NCBI GenBank assembly: GCA_964007475.1
Contig: OZ023274.1
Location: forward strand, 74,039,303 to 74,103,302
Direction: 5' to 3'
DNA length: 64,000 nucleotides
Source: Hybos culiciformis
Taxonomy: Eukaryota; Arthropoda; Insecta; Diptera; Hybotidae
Part shown: piece after piece, positions 12,680-22,438 of the stretch
Position numbering within the stretch: the stretch's first letter is position 1
Layout of the letters: each line of letters opens with the position of its first letter
The notes under the pieces: generated by a model
Database searches by the model: none
Told to the model about the DNA's origin: nothing
Seen by the model: the letters and a program-made list of their open reading frames with translations, nothing else
Translations under genes and position numbers: made by a program

Positions 12680-12725
12680 GAGAGATATTATGTTTGTTTA
12701 GGTATTACGTAATATTCAATACGAA

Positions 12726-12836
12726 ACATCTAAATGATTTCATTATTTACGCTGATGCATCTAAATTTTTTCATTATATACGCTGATGCATCTAAATTTT
12801 TTCATTATTTACGCAGATGCATCTAAATGATTGCAT
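12726..12836. repeat. 31-bp tandem repeat, 3.6 copies
   Basis: Units at 12726-12756, 12757-12787 and 12788-12818, then a partial one, each of the form GCATCTAAATTTTTTCATTA followed by TTTACGCTGAT. Confidence 0.92.
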
Positions 12837-13342
12837 GTGTATAGACGCATATAATACTCTATTTAGTGATTTAAATTCTATAGCACTAAATACAACATAA
12901 CGATCCCCTATGCATTAAAATATTTAACACAATGGTTACTAGGTCCTTTTCAAATTGACTTCACGTAACGTTGTGCTCTTAAAAAATTTCTATGGATTAT
13001 CAAGCTTGTTTTTTAATTTTTGTTGATTAGGTTTTTTTTTTTTTAAATAATTAATTTTATTTTTTAAAAAGTTCAATACTTTACATGATAATTTTATCTT
13101 ATTAATTAGGTATATAACTTATTTATAACATATTATAATATTCATTAATATTTGTTGTAAGATGAAATATTTCACCAAATGACCAATGTAACATGATAAG
13201 TAACATTGATCATGCGAGCAGAAAGTTCTATCCCGATAATTTGAAAATTATACAATCCTCAGTTACATTCGATATTTTACTCGTAAGAAAAAAAAATGAC
13301 TTAAAATTGATATTTTAATTTCAGATATTTTACAATTTGAAA
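12837..13342. other. 5' flank of OTUD5-like copy 1
   Basis: Presumed promoter and 5' UTR region. Only a candidate initiator and splice sites are visible. Confidence 0.4.
13259..13324 (+). promoter_or_regulatory. Candidate initiator and 5' UTR mini-intron of OTUD5-like copy 1
   Basis: TCAGTT at 13259-13264 matches the arthropod initiator consensus, though no TATA box or DPE is evident. A donor-like GTAAGA at 13283 and a pyrimidine-rich acceptor ending TTTCAG at 13324 could bound a 42-bp intron just before the ATG. Alternatively the acceptor serves a distant 5' exon. The equivalent spot in copy 2 has no AG. Weak. Confidence 0.2.
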
Positions 13343-14821
13343 ATGACTATAAAACCGGCGAAAATTACTACATCAGAAAATTGTGATGTCAACAGTAGTT
13401 CTTCTTCGACCACCATCTCAGATAATAATATTCCCATTACCGATTCTGTACAAGGTCAATTAATTGATAATTCGTCTTTGAATAATGATATTGAAGAATT
13501 AGAAAATTCTAATCAACAAAAGACTAGAAGCTTATTGAGTTCTGAACCTACGACTGCTGCATACAAATGTCCTTCAGAAAATTGTGAATCAACTCAAGTT
13601 GAACAGAACTCGGAAGACTACAATAGTGATGATGAATATGATTTACAAAAGCAGAAAATCCAATCAGAAGAAATATGGAAAAAGAAAGACGAATTATTTG
13701 AAAAATGTATGCTTGAACGAGGTTTCATAATAAAAAAAATTAGCGAAGACGGTGCGTGTCTCTTTAGAGCAATATCGTTACAAATTTATGGTGATGAGGG
13801 AATGCATGATGAGATCAGGAAGCAAACTATGGAGCACATTCAACAAAATCGTGATTATTATTCGAATTTTATAACAGAAGAATTTGATAATTATGTTGAG
13901 CGGAAGCGCAATCAGCACTGTCATGGGAATCATATTGAGATCCAAGCAATGTCAGAAATATATAATCGCCCCATTGAGGTCTATAGATATCGTACTTCAC
14001 CAATTAATATATTCAATGGTGAAAAAACAAAAGAGATGAGCCCACCACTACGTTTGTCCTATCATCGTAACTCTCATTATAATGCTGTGATAGATCCTTT
14101 TAGTGCATCCGTAGGTGTTGGTTTGGGTCTTTCAGGATATAAACCAAATTTGCAAACAAAGGATGCTATTCAACTAAGTGAAGAATTAGAAATTGAGAAA
14201 ATTATGTTACAAGATAAATTACAAAGTACAGACTGTGAAGAAGTACAAAAACAGATCGAAAATCAAATGGCACACGACTCATATTTGCAATATTGCCGTG
14301 ATTTAAAATTAAAATCTAGTAAAGCAACTGGAGAAAGTTCAAGCAATAGTAAAGATATTGTTTCATCTTCAGAAACTAATCTTACTATATCTAATAATAG
14401 AAATAGTACAATAAGTTTAAATGGTTCTATTAGAAAATATAAAGGTTATTTCGATTTAAATAACGCGAAAAATAACATAAAAAGAAAATCCAAAGAAAAT
14501 TCAGAATGGAATTCAAAACGATCCAAGAGTTTATCACCAAGAAATGTTAACATTTCGTTCGATTGGAATGCAGAATCATCAAAAAATAATAATTCTGAAA
14601 TAGATACTGGCGCAAGTTGTAGTAACGTACCTTCCACTTCTATAAAAAATAATGATATAAGCAAACAGATTTCACAATTTCATCAATCACTGTTGGAATC
14701 GTCGTTTACAGGAAAAGGTTCTATAAGGCTAAGTGAAAGTGAAATGATTGCAAAAGCTATTGAAATGTCAATCACTTGCTTAACAAATAAATCAGATGCT
14801 CAAGAAGAAAAAAAAATTTAA
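13343..14821 (+). CDS. OTUD5-like: OTU-domain deubiquitinase, OTUD5/DUBA family, tandem copy 1
   Basis: Cysteine protease expected to cleave ubiquitin chains. The family acts on K63/K48-linked chains in signalling and in the nucleus. The protein has 492 residues from the ATG at 13343; the in-frame TTG six bases upstream is not a start, and copy 2 begins at the same ATGACTATAAAACC. The N-terminal ~90 residues are Ser/Asn-rich and low complexity. Residues ~93-100 read YNSDDEYD, matching the acidic CK2-type site that in human OTUD5 must be phosphorylated for activity (Ser95 here). The OTU domain follows: DGACLFRA (Asp136, Cys139), then CHGNHIE and YNRPIEV, and catalytic His245 in SHYNAV. The family's GVGLGL...KP segment follows. 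A helical acidic region, a basic stretch (KRKSKE, SKRSK, possibly nuclear) and a C-terminal ESEMIAKAIEMS that fits a ubiquitin-interacting motif (Ala472, Ser476) complete it. No introns are present. 3' UTR homology with copy 2 points to tandem DNA duplication. Confidence 0.92.
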   Translation: MTIKPAKITTSENCDVNSSSSSTTISDNNIPITDSVQGQLIDNSSLNNDIEELENSNQQKTRSLLSSEPTTAAYKCPSENCESTQVEQNSEDYNSDDEYDLQKQKIQSEEIWKKKDELFEKCMLERGFIIKKISEDGACLFRAISLQIYGDEGMHDEIRKQTMEHIQQNRDYYSNFITEEFDNYVERKRNQHCHGNHIEIQAMSEIYNRPIEVYRYRTSPINIFNGEKTKEMSPPLRLSYHRNSHYNAVIDPFSASVGVGLGLSGYKPNLQTKDAIQLSEELEIEKIMLQDKLQSTDCEEVQKQIENQMAHDSYLQYCRDLKLKSSKATGESSSNSKDIVSSSETNLTISNNRNSTISLNGSIRKYKGYFDLNNAKNNIKRKSKENSEWNSKRSKSLSPRNVNISFDWNAESSKNNNSEIDTGASCSNVPSTSIKNNDISKQISQFHQSLLESSFTGKGSIRLSESEMIAKAIEMSITCLTNKSDAQEEKKI

Positions 14822-15282
14822 TTTTAATTGCTTCTGAAAAAGATTAAAATAAGACTTAAATTAACGAGGAGAAATCGAGAAGGCAAAAGAAATTTTTTAT
14901 TTTAGTAAAATAAAACAAATGTTAACCTTAATTATTATATTTTTATAAAATTACCAAAAATCATTTTCATAAATATAAAAAAACACACAAATGTTATGCC
15001 TTTTTCTAATTGAGTAATTTAACATGTTGCAAAGCAGTTAAGCATGTTTTGAATGTCAACCGTTCGCACACGATTTATCATAAATGTTTACATGTTTAGC
15101 TCTGAAAGCACATTATCTAATCCGAGTGTTCTTGATTTAGTAAAATTGAAAGAAGAACTGTGTAATCTGTCATGTTTTTAAAATTTGAGAACTAATTCAC
15201 TTAGTAATTTTAGATTTTTTATTTTAACAGAAATTATGACTAGACATTTTAATTTTATATTTTTATATTTTGAATTTTAAAA
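14822..15282. other. Intergenic region between the OTUD5-like genes
   Basis: Copy 1 3' UTR, then the putative promoter and 5' UTR of copy 2. The segment 15040-15160 is of higher complexity. The spacing allows independent transcription, but read-through cannot be excluded. Confidence 0.5.
14909..14914 (+). terminator. Poly(A) signal of OTUD5-like copy 1
   Basis: AATAAA about 90 bp downstream of the stop. Copy 2 has one at nearly the same spacing, within a 3' UTR that is still alignable (shared GAGAAGRCAAAA). Confidence 0.5.
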
Positions 15283-16599
15283 ATGACTATAAAACCGTCT
15301 TCCACCACCACCCTAGATACCATTAATCTTGTCGATTCTGATCAAAATCAATCAACAGACGATTTGTCTTTAATTTTGATTGAAGACAGTGATAGTGCCA
15401 AATCAAATTGCTCGGTTAAATGTTTATCAAACAATTTTAATAATGCTAAATCATTTGAAGCAAACAATGAACCGATTATAACAGAATCGATTAAAACTGT
15501 AAATATTTCGGAGAGCTGCAATAGTGATGATGAATATGATTTCCAAAAAGGGCAACAGCAGTCAGAAAAACAATGGAAGCAAAAAGACGAACTGTTTGAA
15601 AAATCTTTGATGCTTCAACGAAATTTACGAATTCAAAAAGTTCGCAACGATGGTGCGTGTCTTTTTAGAGCAGTATCGTTACAAATTTATGGTGATGAGG
15701 GAGGACATGATGAGATTAGGAAGAAAACTATGGATCACATTCAACAAAATCGTGATTATTTTTCGAATTTCATAACTGAAAAATTTGAACATTATGTTGA
15801 ACGTAAACGTAATCAGTATTGTCATGGAAATCATATTGAAATCCAAGCAATATCTGATATTTACAATCGCCCAATTGAGGTCTTTATTTATGACACGCAA
15901 CCAATTTATATATTCAATGGTGAAAAAACAAAGGATAAAGCTTTACCACTACGATTGTCTTACCATCGTAACTCACATTACAATGCGGTGATAGATCTTT
16001 CTACTGTTGGTTCTGGCTATTCAGGATATAAGCCAAGTTTGCAAAGTGAAAAAGCAACCAAATTATGTGATCAATCAAAAAATCAACAAATTGTGTTGTA
16101 TAATAAATACCGCTCAAAGGAAAATGATAATTTACAAAAAAATATCGAAAATAAAGTCGCACAAAAGTCCAATGTGTCATATTACCTACCTTTTAAAATA
16201 AATGGCCCAATAGGTGTATGTTCTCTTAAAAAATCGAACAGTTGTTCCCATTTCAATAATTGGAAAAATAACCTTAAAAGAAAGTCTAAAGAAACTTTTG
16301 AATGGAAATTAAAACGAAGTAAAAAATGCAATTGTTCCAATTTCAAATCTTCAAAAAATGTTAACAGTCACATTGTAAATTTTAGTAGTTCTATAAATAA
16401 TAAAAATTTAGGTCAAAATATTTCACAATTTCATCAGTCTGTGTTGGAGTCTTCTTATGCGGAAAATGGTGGAAATGGTGAAATGACTACAAACGCTACT
16501 CAAATGTCAATTGCTTGTTACCCAAATAAACCTAATATCGCTATAGAAAATAAATTTAATTTTAATAATTGTAACGAAGATTATAGATTATTAGAATAA
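15283..16599 (+). CDS. OTUD5-like: OTU-domain deubiquitinase, OTUD5/DUBA family, diverged tandem copy 2
   Basis: Paralogue of the gene 461 bp upstream: 438 residues, same strand, intronless, with the same MTIKP start. It keeps the acidic phospho-site motif as CNSDDEYD (Ser81; the family Tyr is Cys here), the catalytic Asp123 and Cys126 in NDGACLFRA, CHGNHIE, and His232 in SHYNAV, so it is probably a working protease. It differs from copy 1 after the OTU domain. The GVGLGL loop is reduced to GSGYSGYKP, and the helical region is shorter. The C-terminus has EMTTNATQMSI where copy 1 has its ubiquitin-interacting motif, which removes the acidic and hydrophobic positions. The shared FHQS.LESS block just before that shows the two tails are homologous. 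It is the faster-evolving or specialised copy. An open frame over 438 codons argues against it being a pseudogene. Confidence 0.9.
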   Translation: MTIKPSSTTTLDTINLVDSDQNQSTDDLSLILIEDSDSAKSNCSVKCLSNNFNNAKSFEANNEPIITESIKTVNISESCNSDDEYDFQKGQQQSEKQWKQKDELFEKSLMLQRNLRIQKVRNDGACLFRAVSLQIYGDEGGHDEIRKKTMDHIQQNRDYFSNFITEKFEHYVERKRNQYCHGNHIEIQAISDIYNRPIEVFIYDTQPIYIFNGEKTKDKALPLRLSYHRNSHYNAVIDLSTVGSGYSGYKPSLQSEKATKLCDQSKNQQIVLYNKYRSKENDNLQKNIENKVAQKSNVSYYLPFKINGPIGVCSLKKSNSCSHFNNWKNNLKRKSKETFEWKLKRSKKCNCSNFKSSKNVNSHIVNFSSSINNKNLGQNISQFHQSVLESSYAENGGNGEMTTNATQMSIACYPNKPNIAIENKFNFNNCNEDYRLLE

Positions 16600-16679
16600 A
16601 ATTTGATTTGAGGACCAATTGAGAAGACAAAATAATTATCCAATACAGAAGAAATTTTTTTTTGACTAGTTAAGATTAT

Positions 16680-16685
16680 AATAAA
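16680..16685 (+). terminator. Poly(A) signal of OTUD5-like copy 2
   Basis: AATAAA about 80 bp downstream of the stop. A 15+ bp A-tract follows at about 16728. Confidence 0.45.
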
Positions 16686-16843
16686 TTAAATTTGATAGTA
16701 AAAAAAATTAGAAAATAGTTTGAATTAAAAAAAAAAAAAAAAACGAAGACGCTAATCCTTAAAAAATTGCATAGGTTGTTAAACAAATTATTAATTTTAA
16801 AATTAAGGGAGCCAGCTCGATCATCATAATTCATAATAATAAC

Positions 16844-17467
16844 CAGAGACCGGAAGTTCATGCAAATACATGTTTTTTTCTGATAACTCTAAACTAAAAT
16901 GAAGTAAATATCTGTGGCGAATCAAAAATTTTTAAGAAAAATTGCATCGATTTGTTAGAGCATACATTTTCATATTTCTCCATATATTTGCATGTTCGCC
17001 TTAAAAATGCATGTATTTGCATTTTTTCGACAATTAAAAAAAAAAAAATCAAAAATTGAGGATTTCTTCATATCAACATTTTTACAAAAGTGTGGCATAG
17101 ATTTGTTAGAGCATATATTTACATATTTCTCCAACGAATGCATATAATTGCATATTTACCTTATAAATGGATGGATTTGCATTTTTAGGACAATTAAAAA
17201 AAAAAAAAAATTGAGGATTTCTTCATGTTAACATTTTTTTGAAAGAATGTTTACCTTCAACTTTTTCTAATATGTAGATGGTTTTACAAATTTTCACTGA
17301 TCGGAGAATGAATTTCACAGAGGAAAATGTATAATTGTTTCTAATTGCAATTTATCAGATAAATAATAATACATTATTATGCATATTTAAGAGCATATTT
17401 GTTAGGTTTTAAGAGCATAAGAGCAGCATATTTTAACGTTTTTAAGAGCATGAACTTCCGGTCTCTG
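16844..17467. mobile_element. Probable hAT-type non-autonomous element with internal tandem duplication
   Basis: Perfect 20-bp inverted ends CAGAGACCGGAAGTTCATGC. Flanks TAATAACC and GAAAAACC match 6 of 8, allowing an old 8-bp duplication. Inside, two ~150-bp direct repeats (16941-17091 and 17092-17240) each contain GATTTGTTAGAGCATA and end in AATTGAGGATTTCTTCAT. It starts about 245 bp after the stop of OTUD5-like copy 2. Confidence 0.78.
16941..17240. repeat. ~150-bp tandem repeat, two copies
   Basis: Offset 151 bp. Copies have diverged, mostly in the central third. Internal to the element at 16844-17467. Confidence 0.8.
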
Positions 17468-20400
17468 AAAAACCTTCTGGAAAGCCATTGATTAAAATGT
17501 TGGGTTGTATTAATTTTTTTTAAATGAACATGTACAATATACAAATTAATAAATAAACTTAATTTATCATAAAACATAATTATATCATGGAATTACATTT
17601 TACATTTTAATTAAAACAATAAAAAAATATAAATTTCTTCTCAATTTTAATATAAAATATCTAAAAATAATTTAATTTTAATTATAATCACAGGATTTAA
17701 TAAGGAATATATTGAATTTTTGTTATAGTGCTAGAAAAAAGTTAACATAATTTTGGGGTTGAAAATAAATTCCACTTGTACTTATCGGGTTTAAGAATTA
17801 CAATTATAATTTTTCCATTTTTTTGTATACATTTTTAAAAATTTTAATAATAATAATTAATTTCATATACAATTAAAAGAAATGATATACTTAGAAACAG
17901 CGCCCAAAGCTCATTTATCATTAAAATTAAAAAAATAAAAAAACTAGATTCTGGAAATAATTAATTTTTAAAAAAAATACAATGAGAACAACGAAAATAT
18001 TAATTGAAGTCATTAGAATATTTTTAATTATTAATCAACTTATTAATGGTTATCTTCTCATTAAAAATTTGAAACAAATTCGTCAATCAAGTTAAGTTTA
18101 TAATAAGAAAAAAAATCATTTTTAATGAATTGAATATAAATAATTATTTGTTAAATTTTTTCACTTACCTGAACGGTCATTCATTTTGTTTTTTTAGTTA
18201 AAAAAATTTTTGAATATCTAAGATTTTGTTACATTAAAACAAATAATATAGAAATAAAAATACATAAGTTACACATTTTTAAACGATTAAACCTGGATTC
18301 TGGCTTTCGTTCGAGTAAAAACGTAAATATGTATATTTGCAATGAATTTTATGAAAATTTTAGAATACGATGTAAGAGTTTAAAGTTCGATTGTAATTCA
18401 TATAATAAACCCCAATATTAAACATAATTACATTATACTCTTATATGTTATATCTTAAAATTTATATTTAAAGCAAAAGCCACAAAAATGTTTGTTATGG
18501 TTCAAATATTTTGACAACGTCATCGTGAAAAATTATCTCGTTTGTGCTAAAAGAAATTTTAGCTTAAATAAATAATATTTTCTGATTTTCACTTATTTTA
18601 TATAAGCTTGAGCAGACAATTAAAGTATACTAATTATTTCTTAACTTGAAAATCTTATTTTTAATACCTTTTATTTATTGCCTAATTTATAACATTATAA
18701 AGATTTTTGGCGCCGAAATTCATATTTCAAGGAAACTCATATCATATTGTATTATACATCTATCTACCTATATTTATTTGAAATAAATACTTTTTTTTTT
18801 TGCTTCATTTTCACTACGGATATAATGATTGCACAATGCATGGCATGATGCTATAAAATTCTGTATTAGAAAGTATCTGAAATGACATAAAATTATTGGC
18901 ATATATACGTATAATATATATTTTGGTAGAATACAGCAAATTTATTTTTTTTTAAATTTATTTCAAAAAATTAAAATACTCAAATTCTTTGTTATGAAAA
19001 ATCTTTATACATATATTATTTCAGGGTGTTAAAACGTGAATAAAATAAGAATTTATAATAAAATGTGATTATATGGAGTATACGAAAATCTTAAAAAAAA
19101 TTATTTTTTTTATTTCTTATAATTTTATCGATTACGAATGTAATATAATTTTTATGAGTTCTTAGTGAATCTTTTATCTAAATATTTTTTCAACCCTTGA
19201 TGTTGACAATAAAAAAAAATTAGATACTTATTATACAAGGTATTTCACAGAAACAGAAGTAAAAAGGTGTGTGATAGATTTTAATTTATGTTTTGGTTTT
19301 TAAGAATGTACAATATTATTTTATCTCCATAGCATTATAAAGCTCGGAACGAAGCGATAAGAGTCGTAAATGAAGTTTTAAAGCATATCTATAATGTTCA
19401 AAATTTATTTTGCCTTTAACTGTTGAAATCGAAACCTTTGAACGTTTGAAAATTAGTTTAATTTTTTTTAATTAAAATTATTGAACTTTTTGGAATTGAT
19501 AGATATACAACTTATTAAAATATGATGGATTTAGATATTAGAATAATGAAAAATGATGAAAAATTAATAATTCTTATATTGAATAGTACTACATACTACA
19601 TATTATGTTCTTGGTGTTCTACATTATTTGTACATTAAACACTATCAGATGTCATTTGGTTGAACCTGTAACTGTTAAGTTTTATCATCCAAATTTATGT
19701 GTTTTTCCCAAAAAACAAACTGAGTGCATGCTAAGGATAAATTTATTTTATAATAAAATCATAAATAGCTTTTTACATTTTTTTCTTATTTTTATTGGTT
19801 CTTATTTATTTATAAATATATGAATATTATTTTATTTCTTGATATCCAATATTCAAAAATTGGTTTACAAGTTCTTATAACATTTATAAAAACATAAAAC
19901 TTTTCCGTTCTCATTTTGAAAGAATTTACTTTGATTTCTTCAAAAAATTATACATTTTTCATTTTTGATAACTTTATATAAAATTTTCATCATGATATTT
20001 ATACAACAATAGTATACAATATACTTAATAACGAAAATAATGTTTAAAAAAGTCTGTTCTGAAAAATCTTTTATATTATTTTCTGTTTTTCATCTTGTAT
20101 GAAAAAGAAAACATAATTTATTCAATATAAATATACATATACTTTTATACATTATATACAATAAATATGCATATATCTCTGGATAAATGTATATACATTA
20201 TTCAATTGGAAAATGAAAATTTCCCTAACAGGGAAGAATAAATAATAAAAAAAAAAACATACACACACAAATTGATTCCATGGATAAAGTACACAAACAA
20301 AAGAAAAATTATTATTATTAAGCCGTTGAAAAATATTTTCAGAATTTTCGCCTTAAGATATTTTTATTTTTTTTTTTTTTGCTCGAAAACCTTTATTCAA

Positions 20401-21567
20401 TGGTATTTTCTCCTCCCACAAAACCATCAATTGAAGGGAATATATGAAAAAATGCTTTGCCTGCCACACTTTGAAAATTAATAGTATTATATACACTCAT
20501 AATTGTATGAAATTGAAAATCCATTTTCTGAAAAATTAATTCAATTTCCGGCAATTTAAAGATTCTATTTAAAAAATATAATTTTAAGGCCGATAGCAAT
20601 TTGTTGTATATTTTTTTTGTTTAAGATTTATTTTTAAATTTATAGAAATAGATAAGTGAAATCAATTTTTTTTCGCATATATAAAAACCTATCATAACTT
20701 CGGAATCGATGCGTCCCCCAGCTCAAATAATGTTTTCTTCGAGAACTATATATAAAAGCTCTAGTCGTGTAAAGTTTAACGTATCAATTTTTAGCACATC
20801 AATAATTTTTAATTCTATCCGGTTGACAAGACGATTATAAAATAGATTTTTGATAGAGCAATAATTTAAAAAATAATAGTACCTATAAAACAATTGAACT
20901 AATTCTAATTAATAAATTATATTATTAATATTGTATAAAGGTATTGGGTTGCGTTTTGTAAAAGAACGAAAAAAAAAAAAAAAAAAATTACTTCACTTGA
21001 AAAATATTCCTTTAAGTATTATAGAATGTTATTAAAAAAAAAAAAACTTTTTTTTTGTCAATTTGAATAAAGGCTTAAGTAAATAAAGTTAAAGGAAATA
21101 TTATAATTTTTTTTTTTTTTAATGTTTATTACCGCAATATGTTGGAAAATTTTATTCTTGAATAATGAAATCATTGAGTGATGAAAAATCAATTGGGTAT
21201 TGTGTGACAATTTATTTTATATAATAAATATTTATATGAAATTTTCTTTTTTTTTTCTTTTTTCAATAATTGAAAATAAATATATTTTGATATATAGAAA
21301 ATGATGGATGATGAGTCTGATGTGAATTTGGTTTTTCCTTCGGTTTATTTTTTTTATTTATTTTTTTTTGTGAATCAAATACAAGGTGAGCTTTAGATAG
21401 ATTTATAAATAAGCTTTCTGTATATTGACAATTTTTCAGTTTGCATAATAAAAAATCATTGTACATAAATGTGTGCATTGAATTTGAGAGAAAAATAAAT
21501 AAAATTTTAAAGCATTTTGTAAAATTTTATCACATAGAATTTTTAAAATTGATGTTGAATATATGTA
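17468..21567. other. Long spacer, nothing firm
   Basis: AT-rich throughout. The short open frames look random. A weak promoter-like cluster sits at about 20738. Confidence 0.55.
20738..20790 (+). promoter_or_regulatory. Weak candidate core promoter
   Basis: TTCGAGAA (a two-box heat-shock-element-like dyad) directly precedes TATATATAAAAG, with an initiator-like TATCAATT about 35 bp further. No coding exon follows that I can identify. In such AT-rich DNA a TATA match is cheap. Confidence 0.12.
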
Positions 21568-22438
21568 CATTAGGGTGCCACTTATTTTTGAAGATTAATT
21601 TTTTTGGGAGTGCCGGGCGTAATTTTATTCTATTATATCTAAAAACCATCCCCACAAAAATTTAGCTCAATTGGATACCATTAAAACGACCTGCTTGGCT
21701 GTTAGGTTTTCTTGTATTTTACTAGAATTATAATTGGTTTTTTCATTCATTTGAGCGTTACACAACAGTGTCATATAATTACTCTTTACTTAATTTAAGT
21801 TTTTGGATATAATATCAAATAAGATTTTCAAATTATTACAATTCATATTTGTAAATATAAAGTCCTAAAACTAATTATTTTTTAAAGTTTAAATTTCCGG
21901 GCTGAAACGTTGCTCCAAGACTTCTCTGGTTGACTGAGATATTTCTTCCTTTTTTATACAAGCAAGTTTTCTGTAATACACTTTTAACGCTGTTTGAGTG
22001 AAAATTTTTTATCTTCTTGAATGATTATTTCGAATGCACCTTGAGGTGCACTTTTATTAAAATAAAGTTTGAATTGACGCATTTAATAAATAGAACATCA
22101 CCATATTATGGCAATTTTCTGCCTGTTATACGAGTATGATATTTGGATTGTCCTACTAGAAATATTTCTTTATGAATTATAAAAATAATTAAAAAAATCG
22201 AAAAATCATTATTCTGGACTCGCTAAACTTCATAAATTATTTGTTTTTTGGTCGAAAATTTTTTCAAAATTTCAGGTGCAAAAATCAATGGTGCAACACT
22301 ATACAAATACATGTTAAACGGGACGGGTTAAAAATGTTAGATTGAGCTCATATTTGGTAGCGACTACTTTTAGGGCGAAATTGGCACTCATCAAAATATG
22401 AATTTTTTTTTTGTATATAAATAAGTGGCACCCTAATG
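21568..22438. mobile_element. Tc1/mariner-type non-autonomous element
   Basis: Perfect 20-bp inverted ends CATTAGGGTGCCACTTATTT, with TA on both sides (21566-21567, 22439-22440). 871 bp; no transposase frame found in the interior. Confidence 0.85.

Noticed and set aside
13337..13342. TTG-AAA extension of OTUD5-like copy 1
   Set aside because: TTG is not a normal start here and copy 2 aligns from the ATG six bases downstream.
16724..16743. A-tract as a retrogene poly(A) tail for OTUD5-like copy 2
   Set aside because: Similar A-tracts are everywhere in this window and no flanking target duplication is visible.
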